From Larix sibirica (Eukaryota > Streptophyta > Pinopsida > Pinales > Pinaceae): a DNA stretch of 17,674 nt. Location of the stretch: assembly GCA_004151065.3 (NCBI GenBank), contig NWUY0300045017.1, positions 1 through 17,674 of the forward strand. Reading direction: 5' to 3'. Positions 1 to 9,301 of the stretch are shown one piece after another; the stretch's first letter is position 1, and each line of letters begins with the position of its first letter. The notes under the pieces were generated by a model. The model did not search any database and was not told the DNA's origin. It saw nothing but the letters and a program-made list of their open reading frames with translations. The translations under genes and the position numbers were made by a program.

Positions 1-764
1 ATTTCCTACTAAAATTAAAAAAAAAATAAATCACTGAACTGGTACACTTCATAACTTTGAATTATTACTACTCCCAATTTTCCCTCCACTGTCTTGAAGA
101 CGAGGACAGATTCAACATCAACTTTTCATATAAATCTGACATGTGACCGCAAATTTAAAGTAGGAATCCAATGCCGGACAGGCGGGTTTAAGGGGTGCAC
201 CGTGCAAATTTACAATCCCCAAGGCGTACAGAATTCTAATTGAAGTTCGGAAAGAAGAGACCAGACGCTTTTTAAACTACCCAATAAACCACAGGACGGT
301 TTTTCCGACATATGCTCGACTCAAACTGGTACTTTATTATTTTATTTAGACCAAAGACTTATCTAATTTGTAGGAATCTGTGCCATTCCACCTGCTGAGG
401 TCATGGTTTTGCACTTCAGAACCCCTGCTTTTCAATACCGTGAAACCGTCGGAATGATTTCTATAACGCTTATTCACTAAAAGGATGCTGGAACTGGAAG
501 CAGCCAACATTTCGGTTCCAAATTAGATAAAATCCGACATATGCATTCTAAATATTCCTCAGTGCACAAATTGGCTAAACACACTCAACTTTCAAGCACA
601 CTTGAAATGGCAAGTACATTCATCAAATAGATAATGTTGGGCAAGTACATTCATCAAATAGACCATCTGGAAGATGGGTAGTTGGGTACCAACATGGAGT
701 AGTTTTGCCTCTTTTTGTGAGCATTTAAGGGGCTGCAGGGCTAATTGAGAACTGTCATCTAGAG
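1..764. other. Upstream flank and probable 5' leader of the membrane-protein gene
   Basis: No protein-coding segment is recognisable here. Short upstream reading frames exist on the + strand, for example ATG at 485 (13 codons, stop ending at 526). No convincing TATA box was found close to the gene. The stretch ends at a strong splice-donor-like AG|GTAAAT at 764/765. It probably contains promoter and leader, but the transcription start cannot be placed by eye. Confidence 0.4.
609..662. repeat. Two-copy direct repeat, 31-bp period
   Basis: A 23-bp sequence beginning GGCAAGTACATTCATC occurs twice without mismatch, at 609-631 and 640-662, separated by 8 bases. It lies about 230 bp upstream of the start codon at 887. 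It looks like a recent small tandem duplication. Whether it is regulatory is unknown. Confidence 0.9.
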
Positions 765-853
765 GTAAATGACATGCCCATTCACTGAACTTGGACTTTT
801 TTAGATTCTATTGCTATGGATTGGTAGGAAGGGTGCTTTTGCTTTAGTTTCAG
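765..853 (+). other. Possible 89-nt intron in the 5' leader
   Basis: The left edge reads AG|GTAAAT, a close match to the plant donor consensus. The right edge reads TTTAGTTTCAG|AAAG, a T-rich tract followed by CAG. The interior is T-rich. Joining 764 to 854 gives a frame that is open into the start codon at 887. The upstream side of that joined frame has a stop at 726-728 and no ATG after it, so the intron, if real, lies in the untranslated leader. It also carries an ATG at 769 (11 codons, stop ending at 804), which splicing would remove. RNA evidence is absent. Confidence 0.4.
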
Positions 854-886
854 AAAGGTAGCCTGCCCTTTAGGTTCATCACTGTA

Positions 887-2277
887 ATGCCAATGGAAGA
901 GCTGGAGAACTTAAAGCAACAGAAACAATCAGCAAATATTACACCTCTGGATTCGAATGTTTATGTTCATCAAAATACACCCACTGTGTATTCGGATATA
1001 GATGGACTTGTTTTCAAAGTAGAAAGGAGTAATTATGGACCAGATAATGGATATGATTTGGAAAGTGGTATTCAGGTCCCTGAACCAGAGACTACTTTGG
1101 ACAAAAAATTGTTTGGGAGAGCTGGGTATAATAGCTTAAGCCTAATTCGGAGTGTTAATGGTTCAGTAGATGCACCTGTAGGGAAAAATGCCATTCAAAG
1201 TGGGGCTGTACAAGGGAAAGAATCAGAGAAGGGCTTTTCATTTCCTCAGAATGCAGTGAAGGATTCATCTGTTCCTGTTGTTGCAAGACAGTCCCTGGAT
1301 ATGGGTTTAGCAAGGGCAGTAAATACAGCTACAGTTTCTGTATGTTGTGAAAAGATTAGGCATGTGAATGGCAACCCTACCCAGAAACCAAGCTGGAAAA
1401 AACCTCCAAGACCTCCCAGCAGAGCAGGGACGGATGCCTCTAGGGAAAGGAATATGAAGGGCATTTCTGATACAGCCTTGCTAAGAAGAGCAAAGCTGCA
1501 AAGACTGAGATCTATGAGAAAACACAAGTCCGCGGAGCCTTCTTCGGCGAAAACAAGTTTCTGGGCCCTGTTGGTCACCATTTCGTTCTGTGTTATCATG
1601 ATCATGCAAGGTAGTTTCTGCTCTTTCGCTTCACCAATCAGAATTGCCTCCTTTGAACGGAGACACACCTTAAGTATATTGTATAGGACCATGACTTTAA
1701 CTTGTTTATACTAACAAATTGTTGTTCTAACCTGAAAGAAAGAAACCCTAAGACCACAGGCAATGTCTGTAAGTGACATTTATAATATTTCAGGGATCAA
1801 CCATCATAGAGTAATGCATGGTGGTTTTGTTTCCCTGCATACTCAATGCTGAATGCGATCCTTCTTTTCCTATTTCTCGCCTGTGATAGTTATAAGAATA
1901 GTTTTTCTCTGTTCAAAACTGGAGAGGAATTCAAGGCCACCCTTTTAAATTTAACTCTCTGTGGCATTTTCTCTGAATTGTTATTCTGAGCAATCATAGT
2001 TTGGGATAGGATTTGCAAGTCTGCTGAAATCTTTAGGTAATTTTGCTGTAAGGGTAAGTATTTTGGTTACAATATGTGTAGTCTTATTGTGTTGGCCTGA
2101 AGAATTGGATCAATGGGAGAACTTTATGTATGTTTTGCTGGTTACTTTTCAGGTATATTTTCACAAGGCACTGATAGCCCGCAGAATTCATCACCGAGAT
2201 CGGGACAGATAAATTCAATCTCGTTGCACAATTTTGCTAGTTATGCCTCAAATAATGGATCAAGGCAAGTGATGTAA
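887..2277 (+). CDS. Uncharacterised plant membrane protein, two exons (887-1610, 2153-2277)
   Basis: The spliced product is about 282 residues, and its function is not known to me. Exon 1 ends in phase 1 at 1610, before GTAGTT. Exon 2 begins at 2153 after TTTTCAG, and the split codon gives Gly242. The frame then stays open for 40 more codons to TAA at 2275-2277. Visible parts are an N-terminal block containing NVYVHQNTPTVYSDIDGL (about residues 24-41), a polar middle, WKKPPRPP at 170-177, and a basic helix-like stretch LLRRAKLQRLRSMRKHK at 198-214. One hydrophobic segment follows (about 225-241, FWALLVTISFCVIMIM) with a 40-residue Ser/Asn-rich tail. Pro-rich, basic and single-membrane-segment order recalls uncharacterised plant proteins, which is a recollection and not a search. 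There is no signal peptide. ATG 887 is first after an in-frame stop at 845-847. ATG 893 is an alternative start. Without splicing, the frame would end at 1714. Confidence 0.8.
1611..2152 (+). other. Intron of the membrane-protein gene (542 nt)
   Basis: The donor is CAAG|GTAGTT at 1610/1611 and the acceptor is TTACTTTTCAG|GT at 2152/2153. Read-through would add a non-conserved-looking tail and stop at 1714. Splicing instead joins the membrane segment to a 40-residue polar tail in frame, which favours the intron. The interior is T-rich and has no coding signal I recognise. Confidence 0.7.
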
Positions 2278-3640
2278 GCCTCTCCCTCATCGCCCTTGCT
2301 TTACCTAATTTCAAGATATCAATTTTACTAGAGCCAGACATAGAATTAGGGCCTATGTCAAGGCCAGTCAGAAACTTTCTGCTGCTAGAGATTCAGGGAG
2401 CTATAAAATGGCTGTTCTTATGCTCACTAGTTAGACACCAACTATTTGGAAAAAACTGAGCACATACTTTCAGGGTTCAGATGCTGGCTTCTGTATATTC
2501 TTGTGACGCTATTTGCAGAGCACTCAGTGAACTATCAATACCATCCCCCCATTGGCCCGAGAAATCACATAATTATGGTTGCTCAGTCAGATCCAGCCAA
2601 CTGAAATCTTTTCAAATTTTTTGTTTTAAATTTTTAATTGTTGATTGCGGATGACTTTGATGAGCAAGAGTCAGTGTTTTTTCTTCTGACCTATATTTTA
2701 CCTTCATTTGGCAAGGGACTAACATTAATCTAATTGGAACACAAACAAGCAAATTGCAAGAATGTAATAGAGATAATGATCCAGAGGCAGATATCATAAA
2801 GGGGAGATTGCTAACATACATGCTCATGATTAGGCTATTGTATCAGCCATTGCCTGTTCACTTTTGCATTGCATTCAAGTTGCTCTTCTTTTGAATCCAG
2901 CAAAGGGTTAGGAAAAAAAAGGATAAGAGAATGGAAGAGTGACCTCGCCTGATCAGCATCTTCTCCTTTCTACAGATGCAGGACTGAATATATTTTTATG
3001 ATTTGAAATGAGGTGGGTGTCTTGCATACATGTATATGGTGGCATCCTGTTCTGTAAACTTCTTTCAGCATTTTGGCACCATAGCCAAAAATCATAAACA
3101 ATGTTTGAAAAGCTAGAGTATATTTTTGGGCCTCTGTTTTTCATTGGGTTTGCTTTACCTTACCTTCTGGCTCAGGAAAAAACAAGACCTTGCTAGCTAG
3201 CTAGCTTAGGTACGAATACAAGCTAAAATACAAGGATAGCTACTAAATGAAAAAAAATAGTATTACAAGAACATTACATGTGAGAGAATGGATTGAAGAT
3301 ATGGAAGGAAAATGAATAATGTGCATTTATGCCCCTTTGTATGAGACAAAGCAATGTAAAAATACATCTCAGTGTCACACATAAGATTATTTGTACAATG
3401 AAAGTACTCTATAGTAATAAAATTTGATGTTCTGTCTAACTAGTTTGTAGTATAAGGTAATTGTAATTGTATTGTATAGAATTTGCATTTCAAAACTTTT
3501 ATGCAAAAACCATTCTAGGACGACATGGAGCAGGACTTTTACACGCTTGCATAGTGTTGAAGTTTCTCCTTCGAACCACGTAGCCATGGTCCAAGTAGAT
3601 GATTTTAGGGTTTTCATTTGTGCCCTACTTGATCAATTTT
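2278..3640. other. 3' flank of the gene; no gene recognised
   Basis: The stretch is AT-rich and no coding frame is convincing. The short frames on the - strand have no recognisable content. It probably holds the 3' untranslated region. An AATAAA hexamer sits at 3416-3421, but it lies over 1.1 kb from the stop, so calling it the polyadenylation signal is only a possibility. A short GCTA run lies at 3192-3206. Confidence 0.45.
3192..3206. repeat. GCTA microsatellite
   Basis: Three and three-quarter copies of the 4-mer GCTA. It is a short simple repeat with no associated feature. Confidence 0.85.
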
Positions 3641-3870
3641 TGGATTCATGAGTATAACTCCCTTGGTTTGCCTAATTAAGCCCCTCATTTTTCTTATTGA
3701 TCACTTCTAGCTACTTTTGCACCCCTTCTGGACCCTTCTCTTGCCATATTGATCACTTTCGAGTATAAATTGTCTTTATTTTGGCCCAAGTTGTACTTTT
3801 GGTTGTTGAAGATCCCCCTTTTGGGTTTACTTGTGCCACCTTACCTTGTATTTCGCACATCCATTATTGG

Positions 3871-4188
3871 CTAGTTTGGTCTACCTTGCTTTTATCTTTT
3901 TCCTATTGTGCCTCTCATTCTGTGAATTAATTAAACCTTTCCATGGGTTGATCAATTAGATTTGTTGTTGATTCCATTAAGTTGTGGAACAAAAGCTCCT
4001 TTTTCAACCCAACACCTGTGGCATGCTGCCCAGTTTGGCCTTGCTCTTAATTTTTCCTTTTGCACCCCTCATTCCATGAATTGGTCAAATTGCCCCACAA
4101 GTTGATCAAATAGATTCATTGTTGATTCCATGAAGTTGTTAATAAAAGCTCCTTTTGTCACTAGCACTTGTGGCATGCTCCCCAATTC
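3871..4188. repeat. Diverged tandem duplication, period about 152-160 bp
   Basis: Copy 1 (about 3871-4030) and copy 2 (about 4031-4188) share ordered blocks: a CAGTTTGG-like start, TTTTTCC(T/TA)TTG, a CTCATTC..GTGAATT / CTCATTCCATGAATT block, GTTGATCAA, GTTGATTCCAT, AAAAGCTCCTTTT and TGTGGCATGCT. The copies differ by many substitutions and small indels, so the duplication is old. Confidence 0.75.
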
Positions 4189-4290
4189 CTATGGGTTTAT
4201 GAGATACACTTGCAAAATGATGGAAAGAGGGAGCCCAACATTCCTTAATTTATGGATTGATGGTTTCTCCTCTTCTAATATTCATTTGTG

Positions 4291-4300
4291 TATAAATAGG
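4291..4300 (+). promoter_or_regulatory. TATA-box candidate (TATAAATAGG)
   Basis: TATAAATAGG is a strong plant TATA match and is followed by C-rich sequence suitable for a transcription start. It lies inside the possible Gypsy-like LTR, which would be its natural setting. No coding region directly depends on it. Confidence 0.35.
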
Positions 4301-5032
4301 CACCTATCCTCCCACTCCAATTCATTGTTTGGCTCCCCGTTGTTGTTTGTCATTTACTCTTATAATTCCAAGTAGCATTGTTAAACCACATAGTTAAGGG
4401 TTTTTTAACTTGCCTAGGAGAACTAATCAAATTTTTTACCTCTGATCTCTCTCTTAATCAAACAGTAAATAGACCATTGTATTATGGTTTTCTCTAAATT
4501 TTGTATTTGGGGTGGGAAAAAGAAAGATTTCAATTCAATGGTTCACTTATTGCATTTTCACTTTTCTAGTTTAATTAATTTAATTAGGTTAATCCAAGAA
4601 CCAAAAGTGAAAGAGAAAAGTATGCTCTATTTTTTGTTTGCTTTGATAATTTGTTCTTTTAGATTAGTTTGCTTAGATGAAAGTACACTTTCAACAAGAA
4701 AAATACTCTCCAACAAGGATAGTGGATAGTTCACATAACTAAAGTAAATCCTAACTTTACTTAGATTCCTCCATTCCTTCCCTTTGCCTATTTTTTTGGT
4801 TTTGTTTGAAGAGCAAGTGGCAACTCCACACTTACTAACACTAGCCATTTTAGCTTAACTAGAAGCATTTGGTATAGTTTAGGCCTTTAGCCTTGAGGTT
4901 CATATTTTTGGTCATTTGGTTGCTTATCCCTAAATTAGTTGGCCTCCTAGTTGGTAGGGAGAGTCTCCTTACATCTTCCATGTAGGTTGAGTATATCTCT
5001 TATCTCTAGATTCACTCAAATCCATCTACATT

Positions 5033-5050
5033 TTGGCAACTCCAATGGTG
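5033..5050 (+). other. Primer-binding-site-like motif
   Basis: TTGGCAACTCCAATGG (5033-5048) resembles the TTGGCGACTCCACTGGGG type of sequence found just inside the 5' LTR of some plant Gypsy elements. It has mismatches, and the matching LTR end (CTACA) is only weakly defined. This is family recollection, not a tRNA alignment. Confidence 0.3.
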
Positions 5051-5339
5051 AGAGCTCGACCTTCCTTTTTGTCTCCTTTCATTATGTTTACAACCTTTCC
5101 TCATGGAAAGATTTCTCTCTCCTTCCTTCTCCTTAAAGAGGAAGAGTCTTCCTTCCCCTCCTTAACCTTTTCCTAAACTGCTTTACGAAGTAGTTTTGAC
5201 CTTGGGTTTTTACCTTGCCTCCATGAATCTAAGTTATATTTCGTAGTTTCTTATATCACCCCTTATCCTTCATTTGATCAATTAGAGTATTTTCACAACG
5301 TCGTTCTTGAATATCCCAAGGGCCTCAACTTTTCAAAAA

Positions 5340-6760
5340 GTCCTCAACCTTCATATATAATGCACATTTCTCCCACTAAACCTCCCTCAAAAGGCACTTT
5401 CTTATCTCATAACCTCAGTCCCTAATCTAAACATCAACTTAGACCCCACACCATTCAACAATGTGGATACCTTTACTAGCATGATGGATACTTCCACCTT
5501 CCTTACTTGATCAATCGACATATTTTTGGGTGCCTATCCATCACATCATATGGCCTCCAAGCATATACTTGTCTCCTCTCTACCCACTTCAACCCCACTT
5601 ATTGTCACCCAAGTCAATTCAAAGTCTCTTCAATTTAGTCTCAACTTATGACATTAATTACTCCACGATAGTAGTATCTTAACCCTTCCCTATTACCCAA
5701 GGACCCACAATGATTTAGACTCCTATTGATAACCTTCCCATCTCTTCTCAAATTATTTCCACTTCCCATAACATGTCTTTAATGCCACAATCTTGGGGAT
5801 CTCTCAACCTCAATCTACAACTACTTCAAGTGCTACCTTCAACTAACCTCAAAATAATGCTTTTACAACTCCTTATCAACAATCCCAACCAAACTATAGA
5901 ATGCATCATAACTTGCTTCAACAACACAATTATGCTTGGCGAGGGTAAGCAAACTCTCAACTCGTGTCTCAAGAAAACTTTAACATCTCTAGCCAAGTCG
6001 ACTCATCCCACTTAGCTAACATATCTATACCCTCAATCAACATAATCAACTTACACCAAGTGCACAACCTTCCACCCAACCCAAATGTCTTAACCTTGAG
6101 TCAAAAATCAACTCTATGCCAACACAAGGCACTGCGTTTAACCAAAATCTCAACATGTCACATGTACAACATCATAATACAAACTTTGGTTCAATTCAAC
6201 ATATAAATAATGTTAATCTAGCTCCTTCCCTATAACCAAGTTCATGATGCTACTTTAACATAGGCCAAATCCCAAATTTATGCCAACAAAAGACAATGCA
6301 TTTTATCACACTGTACAATACCTAAATGCATCGTTTGGTCCAAGTTAAGTTACAAGGCTTATTACTCCTCAAGGCACTTTCTAGAACCAAGGTCCTAGTT
6401 CAACTTTCACACAACGAAAAAAAAAAATTCAAACCTCTAGCAAGGAAACTTGATGCAATCTTATAATGTAAACCTCTTCAGTAACACTACTTTAAAAACC
6501 TCCTTATAAGAATACAAATGTCAACCTTTAAAAATTCCCAAATCCAAATACCAACTATCAAAATACTATTTTTCAAAATCAATATACAAACTTCTAAAAT
6601 CCAAACTTCCAAAATCAACATGATAATAAAATTATACCTTGCAACAACACTACATATCAAGACCCCCCATTTGGGACATCCACAACCTTATGGCAAACCT
6701 ACCATACTTCCTAAACCTAACCACTACAATATAAGTTGAGGACATCATTTATTGTGTCCC
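5340..6760 (+). pseudogene. Decayed Asn/Gln/Pro-rich gag-like reading frame
   Basis: On the + strand the three frames together read as one broken protein rich in N, Q, P, S and T, interrupted by many stops and frameshifts. Short runs that show this are NAFTTPYQQSQPNYRMHH near 5855-5910, NTGTAFNQNLNMS near 6121-6160, NPNTNYQNTIFQNQYTNF near 6540-6595, and QPYGKP near 6690. Such repeats of N-x-Q and P-N-Y are typical of low-complexity parts of some retroelement Gag proteins, but I see no CCHC knuckle, protease or RT here. The position downstream of the primer-site-like motif agrees with gag. No enzyme can be assigned. A decayed host low-complexity protein is the alternative. Confidence 0.35.
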
Positions 6761-6948
6761 TATCCTTAGCATTTTTTTAATAAAAAAATCCTCAAATTTA
6801 CTACTTAGCAAAACCCCCCATTAGGGACATCACAACCTTATGGCAAACTGACCTTGCCTCCTAAACCTAACCATTACAATATAAGCCGAGCACATAATTT
6901 ATTGTTTCCCTATCCATCGTATTTTTTTAATGAAAAATTCCTCAAGTA
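6659..6948. repeat. Tandem duplication, 150-bp period
   Basis: Copy 1 (about 6659-6795) and copy 2 (about 6811-6948) align with a steady 150-bp offset. Shared blocks include CCCCCCAT, ACAACCTTATGGCAAAC, CCTAAACCTAACCA, ACAATATAAG and CCCTATCC, followed by TTTTTTTAAT and AAAATTCCTCAA-like sequence. The first part falls in the gag-like coding frame (QPYGK repeated), so part of the duplicated unit was coding. Confidence 0.85.
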
Positions 6949-7200
6949 TTTATGATGAAAAAATAGATGCTCTAGGTGGCACTTTTATTATTATCTTATT
7001 TGTGTCTTTTCTAATATTTTGCATTGATTGTGCACTTTTTAATTTGTGTCCTTGTGTCATTTGTGTTTGAAATTATTTATGATGAAAAAATAGATGCTCT
7101 CGGTGGTACTTTTATTATTATCTTGTTTGTGTCATTTCTAATATTTTCCATTGATTGTGCACTTATTAATCTGTGCCTTGTCTCATTTGTGTTTGAAATT
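6947..7200. repeat. Tandem duplication, 127-bp period
   Basis: Two head-to-tail copies, 6947-7073 and 7074-7200, begin at TATTTATGATGAAAAAATAG. They stay close throughout with only about a dozen differences, so they are younger than the neighbouring 150-bp duplication. The period is not a multiple of three. An open + strand frame across this stretch (7024-7395) is hydrophobic and has no start context or family resemblance, so it is not called as a gene. Confidence 0.9.
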
Positions 7201-8063
7201 TGTTTACATTGTCTCTCATGTCACCTCCTCATGTCTTCTTTTTCTCCTATATGCTTCTCATTGACATCGTTGGTGCATTTCTATTGTGTTTTTAGTGTGC
7301 TCAAGTTTTGTCTTTTTATTTATGTTTGTGATGGTGTTTCTTCCCCCAAATATTATTCATTTTTGCATTTAGTTAATATTTTTTGTCTAAATTAATCATT
7401 TTGCATGTTTAATGTACATATCAATGACATCCTTTATGTATTGACTTTGCATTTTTTTCTACACAGGAAAAATACTATATTTGATGTTCATTATGTGAAT
7501 CAAAGCATACAATATTTATTAGTTCATAGTAATTGACATGATTGAATCCACTATTCTTCCATTTAGATTCCTATCAAAATACGTCCCAATCCTAGCCTCC
7601 AAAAATAAGTAATTCTTGTTGACTTATAAACACCACCACCCATTCATTGAAAACACTATATACGCCAATCCACCAACACTATAGTTAAAACAACCTCTAT
7701 ATAAACATATTCAGTCTTATGGAATTGACAAAAAACAAAATCTACATTCAGAATAACCCGACATATTCATCCACCAACAACTTTAGTAGGGTAACAGATA
7801 GATAATTACATATATCAAAATCAAAAAGTTTTTCAAACTCCTATCATAATATAGAACGCACGCCTTGGGAATTATTTTATCCTTTTCCATAGATTTTTAG
7901 GCCTGGCTATCCTTTTCCATTTTACCAGGTGAACACCTTATTTTTACTTATTCCCAGTCCATAGCAAACTAAAGCAACACTGTCTTATCTTGTCCAAAAT
8001 GGTTCTATGAATTTTTGCCAACAATAACCAATATATAGGAATATTTTATAGAATTGTTTTTAC
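7201..8063. other. AT-rich intergenic or decayed repeat; nothing recognised
   Basis: T-rich in the left part and mixed AT-rich in the right part. No domain, RNA gene or repeat structure was recognised on either strand. The right edge meets the LTR at 8064 with no primer-binding-site complement, so it is probably the sequence into which that LTR copy inserted. Confidence 0.4.
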
Positions 8064-8443
8064 TATTGAACTTATGGTTATACTAAAGGGGGGGGGGTGT
8101 GGATCAATATAAGATATTTTCTCATTCTTTAAACATTCATCAATCATCCATTTACTTCGAAAAAATAAATACAGATAAACTCAAATCACAGTACACAAAA
8201 TTTAACGTAGAAATTGTTTTGGAAGAAAATCACAAAAGCTTTTCTTTATAAATTCATGTGACACCAACCTATTGTTACAAATTTTGTAGGCACTAGCCTA
8301 CTAGAGACATCAACCCCTGCAAATGAGCATCGAATCAACAATATGTTGGCACCAACCTACTTGTTTATGTAGGTATAGGAATGTTGTCATAATCACTTCA
8401 TAATCAATGTCAATCTACTACACAATCAACCTCATATCAGTTC

Positions 8444-8627
8444 CATAATTTGCCTTTGATTTGCTTCACAATCTGCCTTTGATTTGCTTCATAATCTACC
8501 TCTAATTTGTTTCACAATCTGTCTCTAATATGCTTCATAATATTCCTCTGATCTGTTTCACAATCTGCCTCTGATATTATTCACAATCTACCTTTGATAT
8601 GTTTCATGATTTGCTTTCGATCTACAC
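8444..8627. repeat. 23-bp tandem array inside LTR A (8 units)
   Basis: Eight consecutive units of exactly 23 bp start at 8444, 8467, 8490, 8513, 8536, 8559, 8582 and 8605. The consensus resembles CACAATCTGCCTCTGATTTG followed by CTT. Each unit differs by several substitutions, but the spacing has no indel. The same array in the right-hand LTR has seven units. Confidence 0.9.
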
Positions 8628-8968
8628 CATAATTAGCCCTAATTATGTCATATGATTACATTTAAGTTAGTTCCAAAATTTGTCATAATCACTTTCTACC
8701 TTAGCCTCATCCAAAGAAGAACCTACAAGAAAAAATCTCTTCCTTTTCACAAGTTGTGCCTCCTCCTCCTTAGAGAACTTTAGAAAACCTTCAAAAGCAT
8801 CTTCAAGAATCCTTGAAGAACATCCTCAAGAAAACCCAAGAACTCATTTTTGAGAAACCCTAGAAAATCCTCAAGAGATACTTCTTCATTTTTTCCTTGG
8901 AAGTGTGCACCTTTTTTAGATCTCCATGAGTGACTGAGTAAATGAACAAATGAGGAGTGCTTCCTTTT

Positions 8969-8975
8969 ATTTATA
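8969..8975 (-). promoter_or_regulatory. TATA box of LTR A, left copy
   Basis: The - strand reads AGTATAAATAAAAGG. The position inside the LTR, and its conservation in the other two LTR copies (12571 and 15909), support an LTR promoter firing leftward. Confidence 0.6.
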
Positions 8976-8997
8976 CTATTCTTAAATCACTTTTTGG

Positions 8998-9043
8998 GTC
9001 GACCTAACATTGTTCAATATCTTAGCAAGGCCGACCTAAAATT
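8998..9043 (-). promoter_or_regulatory. Duplicated 14-bp motif upstream of the LTR TATA box
   Basis: GTCGACCTAACATT (8998-9011) and GCCGACCTAAAATT (9030-9043), given on the + strand, are 32 bp apart. They lie just upstream of the TATA box in the element's - orientation. The same pair with the same spacing occurs in the subfamily B LTR at 12600 and 12632. This suggests a retained promoter element. The binding factor is unknown. Confidence 0.5.
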
Positions 9044-9301
9044 CTAGCTAGGATCGCTTTACAAATCCTTTCATCTCTCATCATTCCTATAGAGTTAGAG
9101 GGAGTTCCATATACCATTGTAAAAGTCTTGGAATAAGCTTTCCAACCATGTAACTTATGTTCCCATTTTAGGTAGGTATTCAAAGTAAAAATTCCTTCAA
9201 AGATAGGGTATCCAAATTGAACATAAAAAAAATCCAAAAACAATATTTCCAACAGTCTCCATCTTGCAATCTTTATCTTGGGCATATGTAGTTTTTGCTC
9301 N

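Larger units (their letters stand above)
3640..5030 (+). mobile_element. Possible degraded LTR of a Gypsy-like retrotransposon
   Basis: There is no coding content. The support is arrangement: a TATAAATAGG box at 4291, a right end reading CTACA at 5030, then TTGGCAACTCCAATGG, which resembles the sequence that follows the 5' LTR in some plant Gypsy elements. Downstream, the + strand carries a decayed gag-like frame. The left boundary is a guess, because no clear TG start or target-site duplication was found. The region also contains a ~155-bp tandem duplication. It could equally be unrelated repetitive DNA. Confidence 0.3.
8064..9300 (-). mobile_element. Copia LTR, subfamily A, left copy (truncated)
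   Basis: The left end TATTGAACTTATG...TACTAAAGGGGGG matches the start of the LTR at 15061 with a few substitutions (TGTTGAAC has become TATTGAAC). The match continues block by block through the central array and on to the TATA box. Beyond the TATA box the sequence can be aligned with the subfamily B LTR (12600-12880) until CTTGCAATC near 9275, then stops at the ambiguous base 9301. About 90 bp including the CCAACA end is missing. Orientation is -, inferred from the TATA box and the other copies. A 10-G run lies at 8088-8097. No primer-site complement lies to its left, so it is a 3' LTR or a solo copy. Confidence 0.75.

Noticed and set aside
1246-1692. Open frame of 148 codons on the - strand
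   Set aside because: It lies opposite exon 1 of the + strand gene, has no recognisable domain, and crosses the splice donor. It is a shadow frame.
3416-3421. AATAAA as the polyadenylation signal of the gene
   Set aside because: It is more than 1.1 kb from the stop codon and AT-rich sequence produces this hexamer by chance. Mentioned but not called.
7024-7395. Open + strand frame of 123 codons, hydrophobic
   Set aside because: It is made by T-rich tandem repeat sequence with a 127-bp period that is not a multiple of three. No start context or family resemblance was seen.
8444-8627. CRISPR-like array (repeats of about 23 bp)
   Set aside because: The units are directly adjacent with no unique spacers, are diverged, and sit inside a plant LTR in two copies. 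It is an LTR tandem array.
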